From positions 62,001-126,000 of the forward strand of contig JAQBXY010000002.1 of the NCBI GenBank assembly GCA_027623325.1: a DNA stretch of 64,000 nucleotides, read 5' to 3'. This document shows, piece after piece, positions 1 to 9,334 of the stretch. A program made the translations under genes and the position numbers. The notes beneath the pieces were generated by a model that had not been told where the DNA came from, did not search any database, and worked only from the letters and a program-made list of their open reading frames with translations. Numbering within the stretch: the stretch's first letter is position 1; each line of letters begins with the position of its first letter. Source of the DNA: Gemmatimonadota bacterium. GTDB lineage: Bacteria > Gemmatimonadota > Gemmatimonadetes > Longimicrobiales > Gaopeijiaceae.

Positions 1-814
1 TGCCATGAACGACCGTTCCCCGAGGATCCCGGATCGTCCCGGCCCGCTCCAGCGAGGGCCAGCCGGCTTCTGCGACCGGGTCCTCGCAGGGTTCGTACGC
101 CGGGCGGGGCGACGTCGTCCCGTCTTCGTGCCGAACGGGCGGAAGCTCCATCCCCAGGTGCTCCACGTACCAGTTCGCCGCGCACTGCGGATGCTCATGA
201 AAGAAATGGATGTGCGATAGCGACGCGACGGTCGTCGGCCCCCCCGTGATTTCGAAGAGGACGCCATCAGGCGCGAGCACGTAGCTGAATCCCCCGGGTC
301 GCGGTTCGACGGGCTCGGCGTTAGGGATCCGGTCCGCGGTCAGCGTGCCGGCGTAGGGCGTCAGGCCCGACCGCCACACACCGTTCTCGTCATCCGGACC
401 CGTGTAGAGCGGCAGGTGCTCCACGCCGATCGCGTCCAACTCACCGTCCATGTTCGTGGTGTTCGCGAAGGCGCCGATATGCCAGAAGGCGCTCTGTCGG
501 TCGGATCTTCCCAGGGCCGGGTCGAACGCGCCGTCCGCTTGCGTCTCCACTCGTTGGAAGACGAGGTACATTTCCGCAGCGACCGCCGGCAGGCCGGCGA
601 CCGTGGTACGCTCCGCCGACGGCCACAACTTCAGATACCATTCCACTGCGGCTTCTGGGTCGGTCGAGTTGAGGCCGACGTGGGTCAGAGTGGGGGCGGC
701 ATCAGGCCGCTGGGCGGGCTGAGAGGTGTCGGCCTGCGCACACGCGCTCAGTACGAGTGTTGAGCCCAGGACGAGGAGAGAGCGGACGCTGGTTCGCGCG
801 GAGGTGTCAATCAT
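1..814 (-). CDS. VOC (glyoxalase-fold) lipoprotein, 3' end cut by window edge
   Basis: Reading the minus strand from an ATG at 814 gives about 270 codons with no stop before the window edge, so the C-terminus is missing. The N-terminus is a lipoprotein signal (LVLGSTLVLSAC, lipobox LSAC), so the product should be an exported, lipid-anchored protein. Two vicinal-oxygen-chelate half modules are visible: one starts THVGLNSTDPEAAVEWYLKL, and a second starts LSHIHFFHEHPQCAANWYV with a following HLGMELP. VOC proteins are metal enzymes or binding proteins (glyoxalase, dioxygenase, resistance); the substrate cannot be told. The start is nine bases from the start of the divergent MutS-like gene. Confidence 0.85.
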   Translation of the reverse strand, partial: MIDTSARTSVRSLLVLGSTLVLSACAQADTSQPAQRPDAAPTLTHVGLNSTDPEAAVEWYLKLWPSAERTTVAGLPAVAAEMYLVFQRVETQADGAFDPALGRSDRQSAFWHIGAFANTTNMDGELDAIGVEHLPLYTGPDDENGVWRSGLTPYAGTLTADRIPNAEPVEPRPGGFSYVLAPDGVLFEITGGPTTVASLSHIHFFHEHPQCAANWYVEHLGMELPPVRHEDGTTSPRPAYEPCEDPVAEAGWPSLERAGTIRDPRGTVVHG

Positions 815-823
815 GGAGGATGT

Positions 824-2725
824 GTGTCGCCGGACCGTCTTGAGGAAGTCATACCACTGACCGAGCCCGCACGGGTCTATCGCGATGCTGCGGATCGCCG
901 CGGAGCCGAACTGACCGATCTCGAGCGCCGCTTCCTACGTGTCGAGATCGGCCGCGTGGTCGCCTTTCTCGTCGGCTCGATCGTAGGACTCCTCTACCGA
1001 GACCTGCCCATTCCCGAGCCCGTCGCGATCATCATAGCGGTGTCGTCGCTGTCCGTCTTCCTTGGCCTGGTCGTGTACCACCGTCGACTGCGACGGACGA
1101 TCCGTCGGGCTCGTGCAGCCGAGGCGTTGGCCCGGGTCGGCCTCTATCGGCTCGCGCGCGATTGGGGCGCACTCGACGAGGCGCTCGAGGCGGTGGGCTA
1201 CGATGATCCTTTGCTGCGCACGGAGGCGGGAGCGGACGTGGCGCACCCCTATCTGGTAGACCTGGACGTGTTTGGCCCCGCATCGGTCCGTGCGCTGCTG
1301 GGTCCGACGCTCACGCCGACGGGGGTCGAGACTCTGCGCGGCTGGCTCTCGCATCCGTCCTCTGTCGGCGATATCCAGAAGCGCCAGGCCGCGGTTCGTT
1401 CGCTCGTCGGAGATATCGGAGGCCGAGAGCAACTCACGATCGAGGCGCTGCTTCTCGACCACGTCGATCGGGAAGAGTGGGCGAAGTTCCAGAGGTGGCT
1501 GGGAGATCCCGCGCTCCTGATTCCCGCATGGTCGATCCACGTCGCCCGGTTCGCGCCTCCCGTCACCGTCGGATTGTTCGTCTTCGATGTGGCGGGCGGA
1601 GCGCTCTCGTCCTGGACCTGGATCATACCGTTGGCGTTCCAGACGGCGCTCGCGTGGAGCTGGGGCGAGGCGCTCGAGGGATACTTCAGTCGCGTGAGCT
1701 CTCGCTCACCGGGCCTTCGGCGCCACCACGCGCTCTTCGCAGCGTGGGAGGCGTACGTGGCGACGGACCCGTCGGTGCGCGCGCTCCAGGGTCGGTTGGT
1801 CGGCGAGAGCGGACTCCCCGCCTCGCACGAGATCCGCTCCCTCGAACGATGGCTCGATGCGGCGGATAGCCGCGCCTCGATGCTCCACATCATCGTGGCC
1901 GCGGGACTCCTCTGGGACGTCCACGTCGCGTGGGGCTTGGAGCGGTGGCGGCGCCGCGCAGGGTCCCGCGCCACTGAGTGGTTCGGTGCGCTCGGTGAAC
2001 TCGAAGCGCTGACCGCGATGGCGACACTGGCTCACGATCACCCGGATTGGTGCTGGCCGGAGGTGACGGAAGGCGCTCCCGCCTTCGAAGCGGAGGGCCT
2101 GGGACACCCGCTGCTGCCAGAATCCGTTCTCAAGTCGAGTGATGTGCGGCTCGAACCCTGCGGCCGGTTCCTGCTCGTCACCGGCTCGAACATGTCGGGC
2201 AAGAGCACGTTGCTGCGTTCGGTCGGCCTGGCGGCGGTTCTCGCCCAGGCCGGCTCCGTCGTGTGTGCCCGGCGGGTCACGATGACAGCGCTCCGGACGT
2301 TCACCTCCATGAGGATCAACGACTCCCTGACAGGGGGTGTGTCGCTCTTCATGGCCGAACTCCTACGGCTCAAGTCGCTCGTGGACAGCGCGGATGCCGG
2401 GACAGGTGGGTCGGCCCTGCTCTATCTGATCGACGAAGTTCTGCAGGGGACCAACTCCGAGGAGCGCCGGGTCGCCGCACGACAGATTATCCGCCATCTG
2501 CTGGCATCGAACGCGATCGGCGCGGTCACGACTCATGACCTCGACCTGCATGTGGATCCGCTGCTCGATCCTTCGTCCACGAAAGTGCATTTCCGTGAGC
2601 AGGTTGGCGAAGTGGGGGATCGCGTTCTCACCTTCGACTACGTGCTGAGGCCCGGTCTCGCTACCAGCCGGAACGCCCTCAAGCTCCTGCGGATCGTAGG
2701 TCTCGGAGATGCTTCCGACTCCTGA
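824..2725 (+). CDS. Membrane-associated MutS-like ATPase
   Basis: 633 residues from a GTG start. The C-terminal third is a MutS domain V ATPase: Walker A TGSNMSGKST at about 453-462, Walker B LYLIDEVLQGTNSEER at about 533-548, and the TTHDLDL switch near 569. Two hydrophobic segments near residues 43-60 and 66-85 (and others near 240-280) indicate a membrane-bound form, and the mismatch-recognition N-terminal domain of true MutS is absent. This matches the group of MutS-related proteins of unknown role, not MutS1 or MutS2. GGAGG lies a few bases upstream of the GTG. The substrate is unknown, but the ATPase call is secure. Confidence 0.88.
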   Translation: MSPDRLEEVIPLTEPARVYRDAADRRGAELTDLERRFLRVEIGRVVAFLVGSIVGLLYRDLPIPEPVAIIIAVSSLSVFLGLVVYHRRLRRTIRRARAAEALARVGLYRLARDWGALDEALEAVGYDDPLLRTEAGADVAHPYLVDLDVFGPASVRALLGPTLTPTGVETLRGWLSHPSSVGDIQKRQAAVRSLVGDIGGREQLTIEALLLDHVDREEWAKFQRWLGDPALLIPAWSIHVARFAPPVTVGLFVFDVAGGALSSWTWIIPLAFQTALAWSWGEALEGYFSRVSSRSPGLRRHHALFAAWEAYVATDPSVRALQGRLVGESGLPASHEIRSLERWLDAADSRASMLHIIVAAGLLWDVHVAWGLERWRRRAGSRATEWFGALGELEALTAMATLAHDHPDWCWPEVTEGAPAFEAEGLGHPLLPESVLKSSDVRLEPCGRFLLVTGSNMSGKSTLLRSVGLAAVLAQAGSVVCARRVTMTALRTFTSMRINDSLTGGVSLFMAELLRLKSLVDSADAGTGGSALLYLIDEVLQGTNSEERRVAARQIIRHLLASNAIGAVTTHDLDLHVDPLLDPSSTKVHFREQVGEVGDRVLTFDYVLRPGLATSRNALKLLRIVGLGDASDS

Positions 2726-2823
2726 TCCGCATGCTCCCGAGCCCTTCGTGGGCGCGCTTCTTGCACTTAGGGATGTCGGTGTCCGAGTTTAGGACATGTC
2801 CTCATGAAGCATCAAGGAAGACC

Positions 2824-3738
2824 ATGATGTCACGATATTCACGAATTAGGCCCTCTCCGCTATTGGCACTAGCCGTCCTCGCGCTCGTCGGGTGTGAGGA
2901 TGGGTTGTCCGTCTCCGACACCGCGAACGTCCGCATTCTTCTGACGGACGCCCCCTCGGACTACATCTCCGAGGCGCGCGTCGATATCGGTACCGTCGAG
3001 CTTCTGTCCTCGGACGGGGGCGAACGCGTGGTACTCTCGGAAGACGGTACGGACGGACCCGTCAACCTCCTCGACCTCTAGGGTCTGACGACGCTACTTC
3101 TTGCCGACATCGACATTCCTGTCGGTACGTATCACCAACTCCGGCTCATCGTAGAGTCCGCCAGCGTGGTGCTCGCCGTTGGATACGAGTTCAACGCCGG
3201 TGGTAACGAGGCTGATCTCACGGTGCCCAGTGGAGCCCAATCGGGGATCAAACTGAATCTCCGCTCGGTGGATGCCGACGGTACCGAGTCGGGCGGGGTA
3301 GAGATCGCCGGTGGTGAGACCGTGCTCGTGGTCGACTTCGACGTCAATCGCAGCTTCCGCATTCAGGGCAATCCGAACACTCCGGCGGGAATCAACAGCG
3401 TGAGCTTCCAGCCGACGCTGCGCGTGGTCGTGCAGGACGTCGCCGGAAGCATTGCCGGAGCGGTTTCGACGGACCTGATCGATGTCTCCCTGGAGGGGCT
3501 CGTCGTCACCGCCGAGACCATCGATCCGGGTACCGATGAGGAGTTCCAGACACGAACGGCCACTGCCGTCACGGGCGCCGACGGAGCCTACACGATCTAC
3601 TTCCTCCACCCCGGCACCTACTCGGTAACGGTGGCGACGCCGACGGGTTTCGTCACGACGCCTGCGAGTATCGAGGTCGTCATCGGAGCTTCGGCGGACG
3701 AAGCGGGGGTCGACTTCGCGATTGTCGCCGCTTCCTGA
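2824..3738 (+). pseudogene. DUF4382-type lipoprotein gene interrupted by an in-frame TAG
   Basis: An ATG-started lipoprotein (LALAVLALVGC lipobox, AGGAAG upstream) reads through a DUF4382-like segment (ILLTDAPSDYISEARVDIG... VNLLDL) and hits TAG at 3079-3081. The same frame continues without a further stop as GLTTLLADIDIPVGTYHQLR..., the natural second half of DUF4382, then an Ig/carboxypeptidase-regulatory-like domain (DGAYTIYFLHPGTYSVTVATP) ending at 3738. A CAG glutamine codon is the likely original, since DUF4382 proteins usually carry a residue there before the LL..LPAGxYxQIRL segment. The gene is a nonsense mutant, a consensus error or a read-through case. The expected full protein is about 304 residues and surface-exposed. 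Confidence 0.8.
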
Positions 3739-4267
3739 ATTGACCTGGGCACGCCCGGAGCCGCGCACCTCGCGTCTCCGGGCGCTCGCCCTCGGGTTCA
3801 TGCTGGCTGTACCACCCGCCCTAAGTGCCCAGATCGTCGTTCCGGAAGTCGGTGAGGAGGTCCGTGTCGTGCAGCGCAATGCACAGGGGGCCGTGCACGG
3901 CCTCTACGTAGCGGCTACGTCGGCCGAAATCCTGCTTTCCTCGATCGAGGGGGGTGGGCCCATCCGGATTGCACGAGACGACATCTCGGGAATGAGTGTG
4001 CGACGCGGACACCGGAGCCAGGCGCTCCGGGGAGCCCTCTTCGGAATCGGAGCAGGTGTCGCCGCCGGCATCATCATCGGGCAGAAGTCGACTCTCTTCG
4101 ACAACACGGGCCAGGCCGTGGGCGTGTCGGTCGGTGCCGCGCTACCGCTCGGGCTGATCATCGGGTGGTTCGTGCGCTCGCCGGAGTGGGACGGCGTCGA
4201 CATGGCTGCGCTCGCTACGTCCCCCGAGGTGCGTTCTTCACGTTATCCCCGGGCACCCGATCGATGA
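3722..4267 (+). CDS. Small exported or membrane hypothetical protein
   Basis: 181 residues from the first in-frame TTG; a second TTG at 3740, just after the stop of the preceding gene, is an equally good start. A signal peptide-like segment (RALALGFMLAVPPALSAQ) is followed by a short beta-rich part (VGEEVRVVQRNAQGAVHG... IRIARDDISGMSVRRG) that resembles small domains sensing or anchoring at the cell surface. Two glycine-rich hydrophobic stretches follow (ALFGIGAGVAAGIIIG and VGAALPLGLIIGWFV). No family is recognised. The last 53 bases overlap the convergent M1/ABC gene. Confidence 0.6.
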   Translation: MSPLPELTWARPEPRTSRLRALALGFMLAVPPALSAQIVVPEVGEEVRVVQRNAQGAVHGLYVAATSAEILLSSIEGGGPIRIARDDISGMSVRRGHRSQALRGALFGIGAGVAAGIIIGQKSTLFDNTGQAVGVSVGAALPLGLIIGWFVRSPEWDGVDMAALATSPEVRSSRYPRAPDR

Positions 4268-7200
4268 GCTTGTTGTAGGGGTCGATGCCCGCCTTGACGG
4301 GTTCCTCATCAACGATGATCTCCACGCTCGTTTGATTCTCGGTTACGTGGATCTTGTACACGGACAGCGGTCGCCCGAGTGAGTTGCCGGGCTCCTCCGG
4401 CCCGAACACTCCGACGTCGATATAGTCCGACATGGGGACGTCGGTTTCGTTGCCCAGGCTGTCCGCTCGGACCTTTCGCGACGAAAAGTCGAGCGTGAGC
4501 GCGTAGCGGCCGTCGTCCCGTGCTTCCACGGAGATCTCGTCGACCTTGTTGTCCCACAGAGTGATCGTCTCGAACAGGTCCTCGATGACGTACTGCAGAG
4601 AGTCGGGCGTCTCGGCTCGGAGATAACCCAGAAAGTCGCGCGACGTCGAGTACGGTGCGGATTCGAAGGCGTGATCCGCGATGTATCCTCGCAGTCCCCG
4701 GTTCATGGCCTCTTCGCCGATGTAGTCACGTAGGGCGTATAGGGCGAGGGATCCCTTGTAGTAGTGGATGTAAGCCTGGTTTTCCGTCCGGATCAACGGC
4801 TGCTCGCGAATCCGCTCGACGGCTCGGCCCCTCAGATATCGATCCAGTTCGAAGCGTAGGAACTTCCGAGCGTGGGAGGCTCCGTAGCGCTTCTCCATGA
4901 CCGTGAGGGCCGCGTACTCCGCCATCGACTCCACCATGATGGCTGAGCCCTGTGCACGGGCCCCGACGACTTGGTGGCCCCACCACTGGTGTGCCACTTC
5001 ATGGGCCGTCACGAAGAAGGGCATGTCGAGGTCGTCGTCATCGTCCTCGACGCGCGTAATGAAGCCGATGCTCTCCGAGTAGGGGATGGTCGTCGAGAAC
5101 GATTGCGCGAACCCGCTGTAGCGCGGGAACTCGAGAATCCGGACTTCCTTGTACTGATACGGCGAGAAGCTCTCGGAGTAGTACTCGAGGGACGCTTTGA
5201 TCGACTCGATCATCCGGTCGATGTTGTAGTCGTGAGTCTCATGGTGGTAGATGGTGATATCGACGTCGTTCCACCGGTCGCGCGCGACCGCGTACTCGGC
5301 GGATACCACGGAAACGAAACGAGCGATGGGGCGGTCCATTTCGTATCGGAACCACCGACGCCCGTTTTCTTCCCATTCCCGCTGGAGATACCCCGGCGCG
5401 ACGGCGATCTGGTTGGGCGCCGTAGCGACCGTGATCGCGAAGTTCACGAGGTCCGAGTCGATCGTGAACTGGGGGTTCGCCCGCGCGCTCGGGTCATCGA
5501 GATCGGGCAGTCGGTTCCGTTCCGGCAGATCGTGCTTTCGGCGATCGGAGGGATTGCTCATCTCGTTGCTTTCGTCGTACCCGAGCGAGGGTCCGAGGCT
5601 CGCGAGGAAAGTCCCGTTCGCTACGATGCGGTTGTTCGGTGCGGAGTTCGGAAAGCCCACCGCATCCAAGGAGAAGCGGTAGGTCAGCTCCGTCGTGTCG
5701 CCCGGCTGGAGCGCTTCAGTGAAGGTCCACAGCTGAGTGCCTGTGATGCTATCGAGGATCGTGCCCGTGGCTGCTGCGCTCCACGCCATCCGCTCCACCG
5801 TCAGGTTCTGATCGTAGTTCACGATCACGGAATCGATAGGCGTATCGGTCTTGTTCACGATGACATAGGTCCCGTCGAGCGAATACGCCCTGCGTTCCGG
5901 CCACAGCTCGGCGGTCACATCCACGTCCACGATGCGCGGCGGGACCAGGTGGATGAATGGTCGGTAGGTACGCTCCCATTCGGCGAGCAGTTCCTCGCGC
6001 TCGTCGCTGGTCGTGTAGGTGTTCAGGACGTTGGTGTTGTAGAAGATGGCTCCACCGAATACCAGCACGAGCAGGGCGCAGCCCCCTAACGCGAGCCCCG
6101 TGCGGGGGGTCCAGCGCCCGCGCGCCTCCTGGAGCCGGAGACGCCAACCCTTCTCCGTGCCACGCGCCCACGCGAGGCCAGCGAGGACCGTCACCATGAG
6201 CCCGAATGCGATCGAGTAGCTCCCCGATAGAGCGAGATTCGAGACGAAGTGGCCGAAGCCGTTCATCTCGGAGTAGCGGAAGCCGGGAACCCAGCCGATG
6301 CCCGCGAGCTGGTGTTCGACGCCGAGGTTCGAGACGACGATCGAGCCGATCCAGTAGACGATGAGCACGAGGTGCCCGACGAACTTGTTCTGGGCGAGCG
6401 AGTGAACAGCGAACGCGAAAAGCGTGACCGCGATCGCCCACGGGAGCAGCGTCCCGCCCAGGAAGGTGAAGTAGAGGCCGACATCGACGTCCGTGAAGCC
6501 CTTCACCACCTGCACGGTAATCCCGACGGGTACCATGACGAGGAAAACGAGCCCGAGCGCGAGGATGACGCTTACGATCTTCCCCGTTATGACGACCCCG
6601 GTCTGTACCGGCGCGGCATCGACGAGCTGGTCGGCCCCCAGGCCCCGCTCCCTCCAGACGGCCTCACCGGCGAAAATCGTGGTGAGGATCACCATGAAAA
6701 GGTAGAACTCGGTGGCGAGGACTTCGGCCACCAGGTACGTCACGGGCCAGGTCGTCACTCCGTAGAGCTGGTCCGCGTACCACGCGCTCATGGAAGCGTC
6801 GATGCTCGCGATGAGCGCGATCGCGATGAACGTCTTGTCGCGTACGATGTGGCGGAACGACGAAGACGTCGTGCCCACGAACTGCCGCCAGGAGGTGCCC
6901 GTACCGAACTGGGGCTTCGCCGTGGCGCCGACCGGTGCCGGGGGCGGCAGCGGGATCTTCTTGCTCTTCTTCGTGGCCTTGTTCGTTCCGGCTTCGAAGC
7001 GGAACAGCGCAAAGGTGACCCCGGCGATCAGTAGGCCGACGGCGATCCAGATTGATCGGTTCACGAGGACGAATCCCTCGAGGGGGATGGTCATCGAGTT
7101 CCGTTCGGCGACCGTCCAATACCGAGTCGTCAGTTCGAGCGTCGAAATGCCGAATATGTCGAACGCGTTCGCGACAGCATCGCGATCGAGCCCCTGGAGC

Positions 7201-7784
7201 CATGTCTGGGTCACGCTCCATGCCACGAGCAGGGCGATGCCCTGGACATAGACGGCGACCAGGCTGCGCGTCAGCGCTCCGACCGCGAAGAAAATCGCGC
7301 TGACGACTAGGAGCGTGGTGACGCTGAAGAGCAGAAAGGGTTGGAAGTGGAACCACGGATTGACCGGCAGCAGATTCTGGGGGTCGACCCAAGGAGCGAG
7401 CGTTCCGAGAAGCGATCCGAACGGGATGCCTGAGAAGACGAAGACCATCACGAGGAAGGCGCCGAAGAACCGACCGGAGAGATAGCCGAGTCGGGTCATG
7501 CTGGTGGTGAAGAGCAGCTCGTGGACCTGGTATCGGAAATCCCGCAGCAGTGATGTGCCCACGAGCGCCGTCGTGATCACCGTCCCGATCGCCGTGACCG
7601 CGATCATGGCCTGCGCGAGCGCGTAGGGGGAGTTGCGCTTGACCAAGCCGACCCCTCCGACGACCACGATCGCGTCGGATGCGATCAGGAAGAACCCGAA
7701 GAGGAAGAGGAGCGAGAAGTAGAGGTAGGTTACCGGGCGTCGGACGTGATAAACGATCTCGAAGCGCAGGATCGGCCAGAACAT
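4215..7784 (-). CDS. ABC-2 type permease fused to an M1-family (gluzincin) peptidase
   Basis: 1189 residues. Residues 1-590 form an ABC-2-like permease with about a dozen membrane segments in two blocks (20-260 and 310-585, joined by a basic, proline-rich linker at 265-290). Residues 600-1189 are an M1-type exported peptidase: zinc motif HEVAHQWWGH at 928-937 and the downstream glutamate in VESMAEYAALTV. The GxMEN exopeptidase motif that selects free N-termini is not recognisable; the equivalent stretch is SGFAQSFSTTIPYSESIGF, followed by an acidic run (EDDDDDLD). The ATPase gene lies three bases upstream, so the two should form one ABC complex with a peptidase on the outer face. The combination recurs in Bacteroidota and Gemmatimonadota, but its substrate is unknown. 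Confidence 0.9.
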   Translation of the reverse strand: MFWPILRFEIVYHVRRPVTYLYFSLLFLFGFFLIASDAIVVVGGVGLVKRNSPYALAQAMIAVTAIGTVITTALVGTSLLRDFRYQVHELLFTTSMTRLGYLSGRFFGAFLVMVFVFSGIPFGSLLGTLAPWVDPQNLLPVNPWFHFQPFLLFSVTTLLVVSAIFFAVGALTRSLVAVYVQGIALLVAWSVTQTWLQGLDRDAVANAFDIFGISTLELTTRYWTVAERNSMTIPLEGFVLVNRSIWIAVGLLIAGVTFALFRFEAGTNKATKKSKKIPLPPPAPVGATAKPQFGTGTSWRQFVGTTSSSFRHIVRDKTFIAIALIASIDASMSAWYADQLYGVTTWPVTYLVAEVLATEFYLFMVILTTIFAGEAVWRERGLGADQLVDAAPVQTGVVITGKIVSVILALGLVFLVMVPVGITVQVVKGFTDVDVGLYFTFLGGTLLPWAIAVTLFAFAVHSLAQNKFVGHLVLIVYWIGSIVVSNLGVEHQLAGIGWVPGFRYSEMNGFGHFVSNLALSGSYSIAFGLMVTVLAGLAWARGTEKGWRLRLQEARGRWTPRTGLALGGCALLVLVFGGAIFYNTNVLNTYTTSDEREELLAEWERTYRPFIHLVPPRIVDVDVTAELWPERRAYSLDGTYVIVNKTDTPIDSVIVNYDQNLTVERMAWSAAATGTILDSITGTQLWTFTEALQPGDTTELTYRFSLDAVGFPNSAPNNRIVANGTFLASLGPSLGYDESNEMSNPSDRRKHDLPERNRLPDLDDPSARANPQFTIDSDLVNFAITVATAPNQIAVAPGYLQREWEENGRRWFRYEMDRPIARFVSVVSAEYAVARDRWNDVDITIYHHETHDYNIDRMIESIKASLEYYSESFSPYQYKEVRILEFPRYSGFAQSFSTTIPYSESIGFITRVEDDDDDLDMPFFVTAHEVAHQWWGHQVVGARAQGSAIMVESMAEYAALTVMEKRYGASHARKFLRFELDRYLRGRAVERIREQPLIRTENQAYIHYYKGSLALYALRDYIGEEAMNRGLRGYIADHAFESAPYSTSRDFLGYLRAETPDSLQYVIEDLFETITLWDNKVDEISVEARDDGRYALTLDFSSRKVRADSLGNETDVPMSDYIDVGVFGPEEPGNSLGRPLSVYKIHVTENQTSVEIIVDEEPVKAGIDPYNKLIDRVPGDNVKNAPRGT

Positions 7785-7787
7785 CGC

Positions 7788-8669
7788 TCAGACCTCCAGC
7801 GCGGCCGCGCCGACCCGGTGGAAGTAGACGTCTTCAAGGGCCGGTTCCACGGACTCGAAGCCGTCGTCAGGAGCGGACTCGCTCCACACATGAATGACCG
7901 GCTCGCCACCCTGGAGTCGCGTCGAAATCACGGATTGTTCTGCCTGGTAGCGGGACAGGGCGTCGCGAGAGACCCGCTTCCTCCAGACCATACCTCGTGC
8001 TTCGTGAAGCACCGTGCTTGGGTCACCGTGGAGCACCACTTCGCCGCGGTTAATGATCGCCATGGTCCGGCAGAGTTCGCGGACATCTTCCACGATGTGT
8101 GTGGAGAGAATCACCACGAACTCTTCACCGAGTTCCGCCAACAGATTCAGGAAACGATGGCGCTCCGTGGGGTCCAGGCCGGCTGTCGGCTCATCGACGA
8201 TCAGGAGTTGGGGGCTCCCCGCGAGTGCGATGGCGATACCCAGACGCTGCTTCATTCCGCCCGAGAAGCCACCCACCGCCTTGTCCTTCGATTCCCAGAG
8301 GTTGGTCTTCTGGAGGAGCGAATGAACCAGATCTTTCCGCTCACCGCTGCCGGCCACGCCCTTCAACGTCGTGAAATGGTCGAGGACCACCTCGGCGGAC
8401 AGGTTGGGGTAGAGGCCGAATTCTTGCGGGAGGTACCCCAAGATCTTTCGGATCTCATCCGGTTGCGTGAGAACGTCGAGATCTCCCAGGCGAATCGACC
8501 CCGAGTCCGGACGCTGGAGGGTCGCGACGGTCCGCATGAGGGTGGACTTCCCCGCGCCATTCGGGCCGAGGAGCCCGAACATTCCCGGTTCGATCGTCAA
8601 GGAAACGTTGTTGAGAGCGCGCACCTCCCCGGGATAGGTCTTCGACAGGTTCTCGATGACGAGCCGCAT
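7788..8669 (-). CDS. ABC transporter ATP-binding protein, partner of the M1-fused permease
   Basis: 293 residues. Walker A GPNGAGKST, signature GGFSGGMKQRLGIA, Walker B LLIVDEPTAGLDP and switch STHIVED are all intact, as in ABC-2 exporter ATPases. The ATG at 8669 was chosen over the upstream ATG at 8765 because GGAGGAGAATCG directly precedes it and the conserved family start MRLVIENLSKTY begins there. It is followed three bases later by the permease-peptidase gene, so both are one transcript. The C-terminal 70 residues (REALSR...EDVYFHRVG) form the usual ABC-2 C-terminal extension. Confidence 0.94.
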   Translation of the reverse strand: MRLVIENLSKTYPGEVRALNNVSLTIEPGMFGLLGPNGAGKSTLMRTVATLQRPDSGSIRLGDLDVLTQPDEIRKILGYLPQEFGLYPNLSAEVVLDHFTTLKGVAGSGERKDLVHSLLQKTNLWESKDKAVGGFSGGMKQRLGIAIALAGSPQLLIVDEPTAGLDPTERHRFLNLLAELGEEFVVILSTHIVEDVRELCRTMAIINRGEVVLHGDPSTVLHEARGMVWRKRVSRDALSRYQAEQSVISTRLQGGEPVIHVWSESAPDDGFESVEPALEDVYFHRVGAAALEV

Positions 8670-8749
8670 CGATTCTCCTCCAAGGGGGGCGATTGCGCGG
8701 AAGGCGCGAGCGGGCAACATGGCCATCGCCTGGCTCGATAGCCAGCGAG

Positions 8750-9253
8750 ATGAGAGTTTCACCACGAACCCCTGACCGGAGCGTTGCTGTGGCCTTAGTG
8801 ACCGTATTCTTTCGTGCCGCTGCGATTACTGGCTGCGGTCTCATTCTGCTGGCGTGTGGAGACAGCGGCCTCGGGCCCGACTTCGATCCTGCGGTAGAAG
8901 CCTTCGTAGAGCTGATGAACGACCATCGTGTCGGCGTCGGCTGTGCGGCGCTCGAGTGGAACGGATTCGTCGCCGAAGTCGCACAGGATCATTCGCGCGA
9001 CATGGTTCAGCGCGACTTCTTTGCCCACGAGAACCCAGACGGAGCCTCGCCGTTCGACCGACTGACCGCTGCTGGGATCGGCTACTCGCGTGCGGCGGAG
9101 AACATCGCCTGGGGTTATGGATCGGCCGCCTCGGTCCTCGCGGGGTGGCTCGACAGCCCTGGCCATCGTTCCAATATCGAGAACTGCAGCCTCACCCAGC
9201 ACGGGGTCGGGCTGCTCGAGACCCACTGGACCCATGTCTTCATCACGCCCTAG
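8750..9253 (+). CDS. CAP/SCP-domain lipoprotein
   Basis: 167 residues from ATG 8750; the upstream in-frame ATG at 8693 would add an untypical basic stretch. A long hydrophobic segment ends in LILLACGDSG, a lipobox. The rest is a CAP (cysteine-rich secretory/PR-1) domain: VELMNDHRVGVGCAALEWN, HSRDMVQRDFFAHENPDGASPFDRL, AENIAWGYGSAASVLAGWLDSPGHRSNI. The histidines and glutamates of the cleft (H in DHSRD, E in HENPD, H in SPGHR) are kept. Bacterial CAP proteins are exported and their role is largely unknown; some bind lipids or proteins. Confidence 0.87.
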   Translation: MRVSPRTPDRSVAVALVTVFFRAAAITGCGLILLACGDSGLGPDFDPAVEAFVELMNDHRVGVGCAALEWNGFVAEVAQDHSRDMVQRDFFAHENPDGASPFDRLTAAGIGYSRAAENIAWGYGSAASVLAGWLDSPGHRSNIENCSLTQHGVGLLETHWTHVFITP

Positions 9254-9334
9254 GTGCGAGGGCCCTCTTTCCGGCCCCACGGACCGCCCCTACCGTTGTC
9301 GTCCACCCGTTCTTTCTCTCCGCAGAGCGAAATC

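Noticed and set aside
3079-3081. Genome-wide recoding of TAG
   Set aside because: TAG ends many intact genes in this window (for example 9253, 12732, 30136, 31566, 34070, 37185, 56964, 63181), so a general sense meaning is unlikely.
4971-6089. Plus-strand 372-codon open frame
   Set aside because: It lies entirely inside the M1/ABC fusion gene and is arginine-, valine- and histidine-rich, as shadow frames of GC-rich genes are. No domain is visible.
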